In this document: piece by piece, positions 44,091 to 54,917 of the stretch
How the letters are laid out: every line of letters begins with the position of its first letter
How positions within the stretch are numbered: the stretch's first letter is position 1
Assembly (NCBI GenBank): GCA_035578175.1
Contig: JAQMRL010000014.1
Span: 15,882,274-15,946,273 of the forward strand
Direction: 5' to 3'
Length of the DNA stretch: 64,000 bases
DNA from: Catonia carolina
Lineage: Eukaryota; Arthropoda; Insecta; Hemiptera; Achilidae
Notes under the pieces: generated by a model
The model's input: only the letters and a program-made list of their open reading frames with translations
Databases searched by the model: none
What the model was told of the DNA's origin: nothing
Program-made: the position numbers and the translations under genes

Positions 44091-45140
44091 TTTATCTTGC
44101 CTATGAATTTATAGGAAAGAAAGTATTGTTTTCATGTCGAGTTTTAAAATCGAGTTTTCACCGAATCACACGTTTTCAGACCCCCAGAACCCAAAAACAT
44201 GTTTTAGCGATTGGTTTGTGTGTGTGTGTGTGAACAGAATACCTCAAGAACGGAACATCGTACAAACTTAAAACTTAAGTTATGTACTACTACCGGATCT
44301 GACACGAAGATTTTCATCAAAATCGGTCAACTGGATGTAGTAGTTTATTCGTGTCATTTTTCACTTTTTGGCAATTTTCTCAAAAAACGGCTCCTACGAT
44401 TTTTTTTAATCGCCTCATTTACTACATTTTTATGCTCCATAAGATAGGGTTGGCGCCATGTCTGCTGAAATTCTTCGGGAGGCCGTCCTGTCGTATAAAA
44501 AACATGTTTTTTAAGATTACAGCCTTTATGTGCATATTAGCACAAAAACATGCATAATAAAAGTTGTATTGCTCGCCTCTCATCATGCGTTCCTGGGATC
44601 GAATCCCACTAAGGCACGGCATATTTTCATACGTTACAAAAAATCATTTCATCCTACATTGCATAAAGTTACACCTTAACGTCGTCGCTAATGACCGTTG
44701 CAGTTGATGCGACGTTAAATAAATAAATTTAAAAAAAAAGAAAAAAAAGTTGTAGACAATTTTAAAATCTACAACTTTTATTTACAACATTTTTTTTGTA
44801 TAACGCTTAGTTTAGCGGTAAAAAACAGTTTTTTTTAGATTTCAGCCTTAGTATGAATTTTACGACAAAAGTGTAAACAATAAAATTGTAGAAAATTAAG
44901 ACATAAAACTCTTATTTTAAACATTTTTCACTACAGAGCCTAGTTTAGCGTCAAAGAGTGATTTTCCGAATTATTAAGCTAAAATGAGGTTGGTTTCATT
45001 TTGCATAATTCACTCTTGATTGATATAAGATTATATTTTTTGAGGTTATTTTTTTGTTTATTTCTAATGTTAGGTTATATTGTTCATTATTTTCAATGAC
45101 AAGAGAAAATCGTGTGATTGTTTCACACCAGATTTTTATT
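44091..45140 (+). repeat. Family A, full copy with nested SINE-1
   Basis: From TTTATCTTGCCTATGAATTT to GACAAGAGAAAATCGTGTGA and CACCAGATTTTT, with SINE-1 at 44569-44744. GT tract of 14 bases at 44218. Confidence 0.85.
44569..44744 (+). mobile_element. SINE-1, 5'-truncated, with target duplication
   Basis: Starts inside the head at GCTCGCCTCTCATCATGC, keeps the B box GGGATCGAATCCC and tail b. AAAAGTTGTA at 44559-44568 and 44745-44754. The insertion disrupts the AAAAGTTGTAGA motif of family A. Confidence 0.88.
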
Positions 45141-45498
45141 ATTTCTCTAAAAGTAATATTGCTTGACAAATTACGAGAAAAAAGGTGTTGTCTGCCATAA
45201 ATTTATTACACACCTAGAGTTCAACAAAACTGGTTTAGTGAAATGTACAAATCAAATTACCGACACATATTGCATTTTTAGATAAATTATTTTTTATTTA
45301 TAATACAAAATTAAATAATATTAACATAAATATAAAACAATATAATTAAACTAATAAATTAACATAATTTTAAAAACAAAACACGATGTGGAAGGAGATG
45401 AAAATAACCCAACGAAAGATTCAAAACAGTACAGCAAATAACGTCCGACAGAATGACGTAGTATTGTAGAAAAACATTTACGAGGTGGAAACAGCGTA
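45141..45498. other. DNA 5' of the tRNA gene
   Basis: AT-rich, no repeat end recognised. The segment just upstream of the tRNA has no clear external promoter element; tRNA promoters are internal. Confidence 0.45.
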
Positions 45499-45571
45499 GT
45501 CCCTTTGGCGCAGAGGATAGCGCGTTGGACTTCTAATCCAAAGGTCGTGGGTTCGATCCCCACAAGGGATG
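45499..45571 (+). tRNA. tRNA-Arg(UCU)
   Basis: The 73-base sequence folds into a complete cloverleaf. The acceptor GTCCCTT pairs with AAGGGAT, the D stem is GCGC/GCGC, the anticodon stem TTGGA/TCCAA holds loop CTTCTAA (anticodon TCT), and the T stem GTGGG/CCCAC holds loop TTCGATC. The discriminator base is G. No intron. A box TGGCGCAGAGG and B box GGTTCGATCCC are intact, and a T run follows. Unlike the SINE heads it has no body or tail, so I take it as a real gene, inside sponge intron 1 on the opposite strand. Confidence 0.97.
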
Positions 45572-45577
45572 CATTAC

Positions 45578-45584
45578 TTTTTTT
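45578..45584 (+). terminator. RNA polymerase III terminator of tRNA-Arg
   Basis: Seven T residues begin six bases after the mature tRNA end, the usual polymerase III stop signal. Confidence 0.9.
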
Positions 45585-45715
45585 ATTTCCGAAATATTTT
45601 TCTTTTGGCAAGAAACGAATTATTTTACTATTAAAAATAATTTATATTAATTTTTCATCAAATTATGCTAATTTTTTTTATTCCTAAAATTAGAAATTTA
45701 ACCGGAACTAATACA

Positions 45716-46697
45716 TTTTTACTTTCTCTTGCCTATATGAATATATAGGAAGGAAAGTATTGTTTTCATGTCGATTTTTCGAAACCGAGTTTTCACCGGA
45801 TCTCTACGTTTTCAGACCCCCTGAACCCAAAAAACATGTTTTTAGCGATTGGTCTGTGTATCCGTGTGCGTGCGTGCGTGCGTGCGTGCGTGTGTGTGTG
45901 TGCGTGCGTGCGTGTGTGTGTGTGTGTACAAAATATCTCAATAACGGAACATCCTACGAACTTAAAACTTAAGTTACATACCACTACCGGACCCGACACC
46001 AACATTTTCATCAAAATCGGTCAACCGGAAGTAGTAGTTTATTCGTGTAATTTTTAACTTTTTTGCGATTTTCTCAAAAACTGGTCCTACGATTTTTTTA
46101 AAAATCGCCTAGTTTACTCAATTTTTTATTCTCTACAAGATAGGGTAGGCGTCATGTTTGTTGAAATTCTGGGCGAGGCTGTTTTCACGTAAAAACAAAG
46201 TTTTTTTAAGATTACAGCTTTAATATGCAATTTAGCGAAAAAAATTATATAATAAAAGTTGTAGAGAATTTAAAAACCTACAACTTTTACTTTAAACATT
46301 TTTTTGTATAACGCTTAGTTAGCGGTAATTAGCGATTTTCTGTTTTTTTCTCACGAAAACGTGTGAAAATTGATTTTTTAAAGATTTCGGCCTTAGTATG
46401 CATTTTACGACAAAAGTGTATATAATCAAATTTATAGAAAATTAAAAGATCTACAACTTTTATTTAAAGCAATTTTCTCTACAGAGCCTAGTTTAGCGTG
46501 AAAGAATGATTTTCCGTATTTTAAATCCAAACTGAGTACGATTTTCATTTTGCGTTATTCACTCATGATTAAAATTAGGTTATGTTATTAAAGTTATTTT
46601 TTTGTTTATTTCTAATGTTTTATTAATGATGTTAGGTTTATTGTTAATTATTTGCATTGGCAAGAGAAAGTTGTGTGAGTGTTTCACATTAGATTTT
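45716..46697 (+). repeat. Family A, full-length copy
   Basis: From TTTTTACTTTCTCTTGCC to GGCAAGAGAAAGTTGTGTGA and CACATTAGATTTTT. The microsatellite (45853-45928) alternates GTGC and GTGT blocks. Both internal units and hairpins are present; a good reference copy. Confidence 0.9.
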
Positions 46698-46802
46698 TAC
46701 AACATATTTAACATAAATTTCCTCTTCAAAATAATACAGAATAAATACAATCTTTCTACGATTTTTAATAGTTTTTCAAATATCCTTTACATAACGAATT
46801 AG

Positions 46803-46937
46803 TTTTTACTTTATCAAAAACGGCTCCTACGATTTTTTTAAAAAACCACCTCATTTACTACATTTTTTTATGCTCTACAAAATAGGGTACGCGCCATATC
46901 TGCTGAAATTCTTGGGGAGCGGACTACGCTCTCGTAA
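46803..46937 (+). repeat. Family A, internal fragment
   Basis: TATCAAAAACGGCTCCTACG to GGGGAGCGGACTACGCTCTC, in head-to-tail contact with the next copy. Confidence 0.75.
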
Positions 46938-48012
46938 ATTTTTACTTTCTCTTGCCTATGTGAATAAATAGGAAGGAAAGTATTGTTTTCATGTCGATTT
47001 TTCGAAATCGATTGTTCACCGGATCTACACGTTTTCAGACCTCCTGAACCCATAAAACATGTTTTTAGAGATTGGTCTAGGTGTGTGTGCGTGTGAACAG
47101 AATATCTCAACAACAGAACGTCGTACGAACTTGAAACTTAAAACTTAAGTTGCATACCACTACCGGACCCGACACGAACATTTTTATTAAAATCGGTCAA
47201 CCGGAAATAGTAGTTTATTCGTGTAATTTTTCACTTTTTGCGATTTTCTCAAAAACTGGTCCTACGATTTTTTTAAAAATCACCTGGTTTACTAAATTTT
47301 TTATTCTCTACAAGATAGGGTAGGCGCCATGTTTGCTGAAATTCTCGGTGAGGCTGTTTTCACGTAAAAAAATTGGTTTTTTAAGATTACGGCTTAATTA
47401 TGCATTTTAGCGCAAAAATTTATATGATAAAAAATGTAGAGAATTTAAAATTCTACAACTTTTATTTTAAACATTTTTTTGTATAACGCTTAGTTTAGCG
47501 GTAATTAGCGATTTTCTGTTTTTTTTCTCACGAAAACGTATAAAAAAATCGATTTTTTTTACGATTCCAGCCTTAACATGAATTTTACACAAAAGTGTAT
47601 GTAATCAAACTTATAGGAAATTAAAAGATTTACAACTGTTACTTAGAGCATTTTACTCTACAGAGCCTAGTTTAGCGTGAAATGATTTTCCGTATTTTTA
47701 AGCGTATTTAACAGATTAGGCGTATTTATAAGAGGTTGATTTTTATTTTGCGTCTTTCACTTATGATTAAAATTAGGTTATTTAAATTATTTTTCTCTAC
47801 AGAGCCTAGTTTAGCGTGAAAGAGTGATTTTCCGTAATTTTAAGCTAAACTGAGGTCGATTTTCATTTTGCGTCTTTCACTCATGATTAAAATTAGGTTA
47901 TGTTATTAAAGTTAGTTTTTTTGTATATTTCTAATGTTTTATTAATAATGTTAGGTTTATTGTTAATTATTTGCATTGGCAAGAGAAAGTTGTGTGAGTG
48001 TTTCACACCAAT
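46938..48012 (+). repeat. Family A, full copy with an extra internal duplication
   Basis: From TTTTTACTTTCTCTTGCC to GGCAAGAGAAAGTTGTGTGA and CACACCAATTTTT. The segment CTCTACAGAGCCTAGTTTAG through GATTAAAATTAGGTTAT occurs twice (47655-47780 and 47795-47905). The microsatellite is short. Confidence 0.88.
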
Positions 48013-48120
48013 TTTTTTTTAACTGCGGCCTCACTATGCATTTTAGGGCAAAAGTAAGTACAGTATAATCAAAATTGTCGAAAATTTAAAAACCAACATG
48101 AGGTCCTAGTTTACTGATTT
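48013..48120 (+). repeat. Family A, degraded fragment
   Basis: AACTGCGGCCTCACTATGCA then GGGCAAAAGTAAGT match an internal unit that follows the previous copy head-to-tail. Confidence 0.6.
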
Positions 48121-48382
48121 CTGGTAATATTCCCTTCAGGTACTTCATTCATATGCGACAACTAAACGTTGTTTTTACTATAACTCTGATAGAGATTGAA
48201 ATATGAGATTTTTTTTATTTTTTGTGGTTACACTTGTCACCCATTATGAATAAAAGATGAAATACATTATGAGTCTCGTCGATAGACAAACAATCATGTA
48301 CTTTTTATCTTTACGCATTCAAAAGATTCATCTAAACACATCCAAAAAAAATTTCTGAAATTCATTACCCTATAAATTCTAA
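48121..48382. other. Spacer, nothing recognised
   Basis: AT-rich stretch between oppositely oriented family A groups. Confidence 0.4.
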
Positions 48383-49166
48383 AAAATCTGGTGTGAAACA
48401 CTCACACAACTTCCTCTTGCCAATGCAAATAATTAACAATATAACCTAAGTAATAAAACTTTATAAATAAACAGAAACCTAACCTCAATAAGCATAACCT
48501 TATTTTAATCATGCATGAAAGACGCAAACTGAAAATCAACAGTTTGGATTAAAAATACGGAAATTACTCTTTCACGCTAAACTTGGCTCTGTAAAGAAAA
48601 ATACTCTGAATAAAAGTTGTAGATCTTTCAATTTCCTAAAAATTTGATTATACTTTTTTTGTCGTAAAATGCATACTAAGGTAGAAATCTTTAAAAAATC
48701 GATTTCTTACATGTTTTCGTGAGAAAAAAACAGAAAATCGTTAATTTCCGCTAAACTAAGAATTATATAAAAAAATGTTTAAAATAAAAGTAGTAGGATT
48801 TTAAAATTTCTACAACTATTACTATAGGCCTACTCATTTTTGCACTAAAATGCATATTAAAGCCGAAATCTTAAATAAACAATTTTTTTATGAGAAAAAA
48901 CCCTCGCCAAGAATTTCAGCAGATATGGCGCCTACCCTATCTTGTAGAGCATAAAAAATGTAGTAAATGAGGCGATTTTTATTAAAAAAATCGTACAAGC
49001 CGTTTTTGAGCAAATCGCAAAAAAGTGAAAAAACACGAATAAACTACTACTTCTGGTTCACCGATCTTGATGAAAATGTTCGTGTCGGGTCCGGTAGTGA
49101 TATCTAACTTAAGTTTCAAGTTCGTACGATGTTCCGTTCTTGAGATATTCCGTTCACACATGCGCG

Positions 49167-49201
<35 letters not shown>

Positions 49202-49341
49202 CTATCGCTAAAAACATGTTTTTTGGGTTCAGGGGGTCTGAAAACGTGTAGATCCGGTGAAAACTTGAATTCGAAAAATCAACATGAAAACACTATTTTC
49301 CTTGCTATATATTACCGTATATAGGCAAGAGAAAGTAAAAA
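48383..49341 (-). repeat. Family A, full copy (first of a tandem pair)
   Basis: From AATCTGGTGTGAAACACTCA to GGCAAGAGAAAGTAAAAA, with an AC/GC tract at 49155-49201. Its left end directly abuts the next copy's right end. Confidence 0.9.
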
Positions 49342-50217
49342 TCACGTGTTAAACACTCACACGACTTTTTCTTGCCAATGTAATAATGAACAATGTAACC
49401 TAATTTTAATTATGAGTGAAAGACGCAAAATGAAAATCGATCTCTGTTAGACTTAAAAATACGCAAAAACAGCAATTGCCTCTAAACTAGGTTTTGCACA
49501 GAAAAATGCTGTAAGTAAAAGTTGTAGGTTTTTTAATTTCTACACGGTTGATTGTATAAAATTTTGCAGTAAAATACAGACCAATGCTGCAATGTTAAAA
49601 AATGCCATTTCTTTACAGATTTTCATGAAAAAAAAACAGAAAATTATTAATTGCCGCTAAACTAAGCGTTGTACAAAAAATGTTTCACATAAAAGCTGTA
49701 GGTTTTTAAATGTTCTACAACTTTGATTTTGTACAATTTTGTGCTATAAAATGCATACTAAAGCCGCAATCTTAAAACCCATTTTTTTCTACGAGAGGAC
49801 AGCCTCCCCAAGAATTTCAGCATACATTGCGCCTACCCTATCATGTAGAGCATAAAAAATATAGTAAATGAGGGGTTTTTAAAAAAATCGTAGGAGACGT
49901 TTTTAAGAAAATCGCAAAAAACGTTAAAAATTACACGAATAAATTACTAGGCCTACTACTGGTTAATCGTTTTTGATGAAAATGTTCGTTTCGGATCCTT
50001 TAGTGGTACCTAACTTAAGTTTCAACTTCGTTCGATTTTCAGTTCTTGAGATAAATCTTGTTCACACCCAAATACAGACCAATCGCTAAAAACATATATT
50101 TTTTTTGGTTCAAGGGGTCTGACAAAATGTACATCCGGTGAAAACTCGATTTCGAAAAATCGACACAAAAATACTTTCCTTCTTATATATTCATATGGCA
50201 AGAGAAATTAAAAAATT
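49342..50217 (-). repeat. Family A, full copy (second of the pair)
   Basis: TCACGTGTTAAACACTCACA to GGCAAGAGAAATTAAAAA. The microsatellite has nearly gone (CACACCCAAATACAGACC). More diverged than the first copy, so the pair may not come from one event. Confidence 0.85.
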
Positions 50218-50274
50218 TTAAACTTAAATCTTATTTTAAACTTATTTAACTTATTTTTTGTTAAACTTAAAACT

Positions 50275-50543
50275 GATTTTCGGAGACGAAGGTTCCGGGT
50301 TCAAATCCTAGTAAAGATAGTTACTTTTATACGGATTTGAATACTAGACAATGGTTGCCGGTGTACTTTGATGGTTGGGGTTTAATTAACCAAACTCTCT
50401 CAGGAATGGTCGGCCTGGGTCTGTACAAGACTACACCTCATTGACACGTCATACACATCATCCTCATCTCATTGGGTCATAGGGTTGCTTATTGTTCTAA
50501 ATTGAACAGATTGCAACGTACACAAATTAGAAATAAAAAAATA
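50275..50543 (+). mobile_element. SINE-4, 5'-truncated
   Basis: GATTTTCGGAGACGAAGGTT through AACAGATTGCAACGTACACA plus an A-rich end. AAACTTAAAACT before and AAACTTAAAAACT after suggest a target duplication with one extra base. Confidence 0.82.
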
Positions 50544-51055
50544 AAAACTTAAAAACTACAGTAATTTATAAAATATATACTGAATTATAACAAATTTTTA
50601 TTAATTTTGATTTCATGGTCAATCTTAAAAAAGAATCAAAAATAATAATATGATTCCATCAACGGATTCACACGACAATAACGTAAAAATATATAGACTA
50701 AACTATATTAAAAAAAATCCATGGATCAAACGAACTATATAAATAATAATGTAAAAAAATTAGGTACATGAATAGGTAAATTAATTGTTGGATTTGGCAT
50801 GATATGATACGGCAATTATTTGAATTACTGTAATTTAAAACAATGAATGCAAACAAGGCTGACGTTTGCTTGGGTACATTAATTAAGGTAGTGCTCTGAG
50901 AAACAAGGTAACCGCGTTTCATTGTTAATAAAGCAGATTGAAACATTATGTAGTGTGTATCGTAGTTGCATCATAACAATAGGATAAAATATTTTTCTCT
51001 TTGCCCATAACAGGTAACAGGAGTGATAAATTATTAGCATTCAACCTGTTACAAA
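50544..51055. other. Intron 1 DNA, no feature recognised
   Basis: AT-rich; the minus-strand open frame at 50698-50946 lacks any family signature. Confidence 0.4.
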
Positions 51056-51950
51056 AAAATCTGGTGTGAAACACTCACACAACTTTCTCTTGCCATTGCA
51101 AATAATTAACAATGTAATGTAACATTAGTAATAAACAAAAAAACTATCCTCGATAAACAAAACGTAATTTTACTTATGAGTGAAAGACGCAAAATGAAAA
51201 TCTACCTCAGTTTGGCTTAAAAATACGGAAAATCACTCTTTTACTCTAAACTAGGCTCTGTAGAGAAAAATGCTCTAAACAAAAGTTGTAGATCTTTTAA
51301 TTTCCTATAGATTTTATTATATACACTTTTGTCGTAAAATGCATACTAAGGCCGAAATCTTAAAAAAATCGATTTTTCACACGTTTTCGTAAGAAAAAAA
51401 AACAGAAAATCGCAAATTACTGCTAAACTAAGCGGTATACAAAAAATTGTTAAAATAAAAGTTGTAGGATTTTTAATTCTCTACAGATTTTATTATATAA
51501 ATTTTTGCGCTAAAATGCATATAAAAGCCGCAATCTTAAAAAAAACAATTTTTTTTACGCGAAAACAGCCTCACCAAGAATTTCAGCAAACATGGCACTT
51601 CCCTATCTTGTAAAGCATAAAACATTTAGTAAATAAGGCGATTTAAAAAAAATTGTAGCCGTATTTGAGAAAATCGCAAAAAAGTGAAAAATGCCACGAA
51701 TAAACTACTACTTCCGGTTGACCGAGAAAATGTTCGTTTCGGGTCCGGTAGCGGTATGTAACTTACGTTTCTTGAGATATACGTTCTTGAGATATTTTGT
51801 ATACACACAGAGACCAATCGCTAAAAACATGTTTTTTGGGTTCAGGGGGTCGGAAAACGTGTAGATCCGGTGAAAACTCGATTTCGAAAAATCGACATGA
51901 AAACAATACTTTCCTTTCTATATATTTATATAGGCAAGAGAAAGTAAAAA
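51056..51950 (-). repeat. Family A, full copy
   Basis: From AATCTGGTGTGAAACACTCA to GGCAAGAGAAAGTAAAAA. Short AC tract at about 51802. Directly followed by another copy of the same orientation. Confidence 0.88.
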
Positions 51951-53579
51951 ATTTGGATGAAACAATCACACGACTTTGTCTTGCCAATTCAAATAATGAA
52001 CCAGTAGTCTATACATAGACAATGAACCTCTCAAAAACAGATACGGTCAAGTATCTCAGTCTGACTTTTGATAAACGACTAACTTGGAGCACACATATCA
52101 AACGGAAACGTTTATTACTGAATTCCCGACTTAAACTTCTATATTGCCTACTTCACAAACGATCAAAATTACCAATGGCACAAAAATTACGCATATATCG
52201 TTCTCTTTTGAAACCTATATGGACCTACGGGTCCCCAAATTTACGGTTCAACCAAGCCCTCTAACTTGCAACGAATTCAAGCATTCCAGTCAAAAACATT
52301 ACACCTTATACCAAAAGCACCTCTTTACGTTACTAACAAAACCTTACAAACAGATTTGAAAAACACCACTTGTACAAAATTTCATCGAATACCTATACAA
52401 ACGCTTTCACGAAAAGTCACACGAACACGAGAACCCACTGGTGCGTTCATTTTCCACCTTCCATTTACCTGATAATCACCCTAGACGCCTTAAAAGACGC
52501 TGGAGTAGAGACCTGCTAATTTGATATACAAATTTTATTCTTGAGGAAGCACCAATTGGGCCCTACCCCTCTCATGCCTATCATGTCATTTACATTATTA
52601 TCTTAATCATCACATTTGCTTGTAAAATTTTACAGTTGTAAATAAAGAATTAAAAAAAAGGAAAAAAAGAAAAAATGAACAAAATAAACTGACATTAGTA
52701 ATAAAAATAAGACAAACGAAAATCTAACCTTAAAAAAACATAATATTTTAATCATGAGTGAAAGACGCAAAATGAAAATCAACCTCAGTTTCGTTTAAAA
52801 TTACAGAGAATTACTAATTCACGCAAAACTAGGCTCTGTACAGAAAAATACTTTAAATAAAAATTAGATCTTTTAATTTTCTATAAATTTGATTATATAA
52901 ATTTTTGTCGTAAAATGCATACTAAGGCTGAAATCTTAAAATAAAACATTTTTTCACGTTTTCGTGAGAAAAAAAAGAAAATCGCTAATTACCGCTAAAC
53001 TGAGCGTTATACAAAAAAATATTTAAAATAAAAGTTGAAGGATTTTAGATTCTCTACAACTTATATTATATATATACGTATTATATTTGCGCTAAAATGC
53101 ATATTAAAGTCGCAATATTAAAAAAAAACTGTGAAAATTTTTGTACGAGAAAACAAGCTCCCCAAGAATTTCAGCAGACTTATTGTCTGACCCTGTCTTG
53201 TAGAGCACAAAAAATTTAGTAAATGAGGCGATTTTAAAGAAAATCGTAGAAGCCGTTTTTAAGAAAATCGCAAAAAAGTGAAAATTGACACGAATAAACT
53301 ACCACTTCCGGTTGACCGATTTTGATGAAAATGTTCGTGTCCTGTCCCTAGTGGTATCTAACTAATTTCAAGTCATCTTTGTACAATGTTTCGTTCTTAA
53401 GCTATTCTGCTCAAACACGCACGCCCGCCCGCGCGCGCGCGCACACACACACACACAGACCAATCGCTAAAAACATGTTTCTTGGGTTCAGGGGATCTGA
53501 AAACATGTAAATCTGGTGAAAACTCGATATGAAAATAATACTTTCCTTCCTATATATTCAAATAGGCAAGAGAAAGTAA
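51951..53579 (-). repeat. Family A copy split by a LINE insertion
   Basis: Right end TTTGGATGAAACAATCACAC to AATAATGAAC, then LINE-E (52002-52673), then AATGAACAAAATAAACTGAC to GGCAAGAGAAAGTAAT. The AC/GC tract lies at 53414-53457. Confidence 0.85.
52002..52673 (+). mobile_element. LINE-E (Jockey-like), 5'-truncated, with target duplication
   Basis: Begins inside the reverse transcriptase frame (TVKYLSLTFDKRLTWSTHIK, KLRIYRSLLKPIWTYGSP). After frameshifts it continues LQRIQAFQSKTLHLIPKAPL and ends LKRRWSRDLLI. This is the region just after the catalytic core of Jockey-type elements. The A-rich 3' end follows AATAAAGAATTAAAA. AATGAAC occurs at 51995-52001 and 52674-52680, matching the unbroken family A consensus. 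Non-functional. Confidence 0.88.
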
Positions 53580-53805
53580 TAGTTCTGTTTCTTATCACAA
53601 AGTCAGCCAATTATATGACTGAATCATTTAAGAACAGAAAAGGTAGAGATGTAAAAGACACTAATCAGAGTTGTCACCTCTGAAAGTAATGAATTTTATT
53701 ATACAGCCCGACCCTGTGGTGAATGAAGTGAAGACGTCATTTGCCGAGTGGAAAATATCTGCTTTTCAGAGGGTCCGGCACGCTGATAAGCGTACTTTTC
53801 CATTC
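53580..53805 (+). mobile_element. SINE-B, truncated at both ends
   Basis: Sense orientation: AGTTCTGTTTCTTATCACAA through GATAAGCGTACTTTTCCATTCAG. The 3' hairpin part was cut by a SINE-1 fragment. Confidence 0.78.
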
Positions 53806-53890
53806 AGTTTTTTTTTTGTTTAACGTCCGGCTGTTCTGCAATTACTGCGAATGCAGACGATGAAGGATGAAATGATTTTTTGTAACGTTC
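53806..53890 (-). mobile_element. SINE-1 tail a fragment
   Basis: T run followed by TTTAACGTCCGGCTGTTCTG and GAATGCAGACGATGAAGGAT. Only the 3' half is present. Confidence 0.75.
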
Positions 53891-53911
53891 AATCATTTGT
53901 AACAGATTAAT

Positions 53912-54616
53912 CGTTAAAGATTGATCTGTGTGTCTGTGTGCGTGCGCGGTCAACCGGAAATAGTAGTTTATTCTTGTCATTTTTCACTCTTTTGCGATTT
54001 TCTCAAAAACTGTTCGTACGATTTTTTTAAATCGGCTCATTCACATATCAGAGTGCGTTCTACAAGATAGGATAGGCGCCATGTCTGCTGAAATTCTTGG
54101 GAAGGCCGTTTTCACGTGAAAAAATTGTTTTTTTTTATGACTGCGGCTTTAATATGCAATTTAGCGCAAAAATGTATGTAATAAAAGTTGTAGGAAATAT
54201 AAAATCGTACAACTTTTATTTTAACCATTTTTTTTGTATAACGCTTAGTTTAGCGGTAATTAGCGATTTCTGTTTTTTTCTCACGAAAACGTGTAAAAAC
54301 AGATATTTTTTTAAGATTTCAGAATTACTATGCACTTTACGACAAAGGTGTATATAATAAAATTTATAGGAAATTAAAAGATCTATAACTTTTATTTAAA
54401 GCATTTTTCTCTACAGAGCCTAGTTTAGCGTGGAAGAGTAATTTTCCTTATTTTTAGGCCAAACTAAGGTTGATTTTCATTTTGGGGCTTTCACTCATGA
54501 TTAAAATAGGGTTATGTTTTTTTTTTATTTCCAATGTTTTAATACTAATGTTAGGTTATATTGTTAATTATTTACATTGGCAAGAAAAAGTTGTGTGAGA
54601 GTTTCACACCAGATTT
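53912..54616 (+). repeat. Family A, 5'-truncated copy
   Basis: Begins near TTGATCTGTGTGTCTGTGTG and ends GGCAAGAAAAAGTTGTGTGA with CACCAGATTTTTTT. The left hairpin is missing. Confidence 0.82.
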
Positions 54617-54775
54617 TTTTATACAGGTACACTTTAGCCCTAAATGCGTATTAAGACTGCAATCTTAAAAAAAAAAACATTTTTGACCACGTGAGCACAC
54701 GTGTACCAAGAATTTTAGCGGACAAGGAGATTATCGTACGTTGTAGAGCATAAAAAATATAAAAAAATAAAAAAA
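54617..54775 (-). repeat. Family A, internal fragment left of an insertion
   Basis: AGCCCTAAATGCGTATTAAG to AGAGCATAAAAAATAT. It probably continues at 55276 after the hairpin and AT-rich block. Confidence 0.65.
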
Positions 54776-54792
54776 TTTACAAAAAAAAAATA

Positions 54793-54917
54793 ACAGACAT
54801 TACAGTTAAAAATAAAAGCGTGGCGCAATAATTATATAATATTTATTGTAAAATATTCGTCGTAAAATATTATATATATTAATGCGCCACGCTTTTATTT
54901 TTAACTGTAATGTCTGT
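54793..54917. mobile_element. Hairpin MITE with perfect 35-base arms
   Basis: ACAGACATTACAGTTAAAAA (continuing to GCGTGGCGCA) at 54793-54827 is repeated in exact inverse at 54883-54917. The 55-base loop is almost pure A/T. No coding content. Inserted in family A sequence. Confidence 0.92.
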
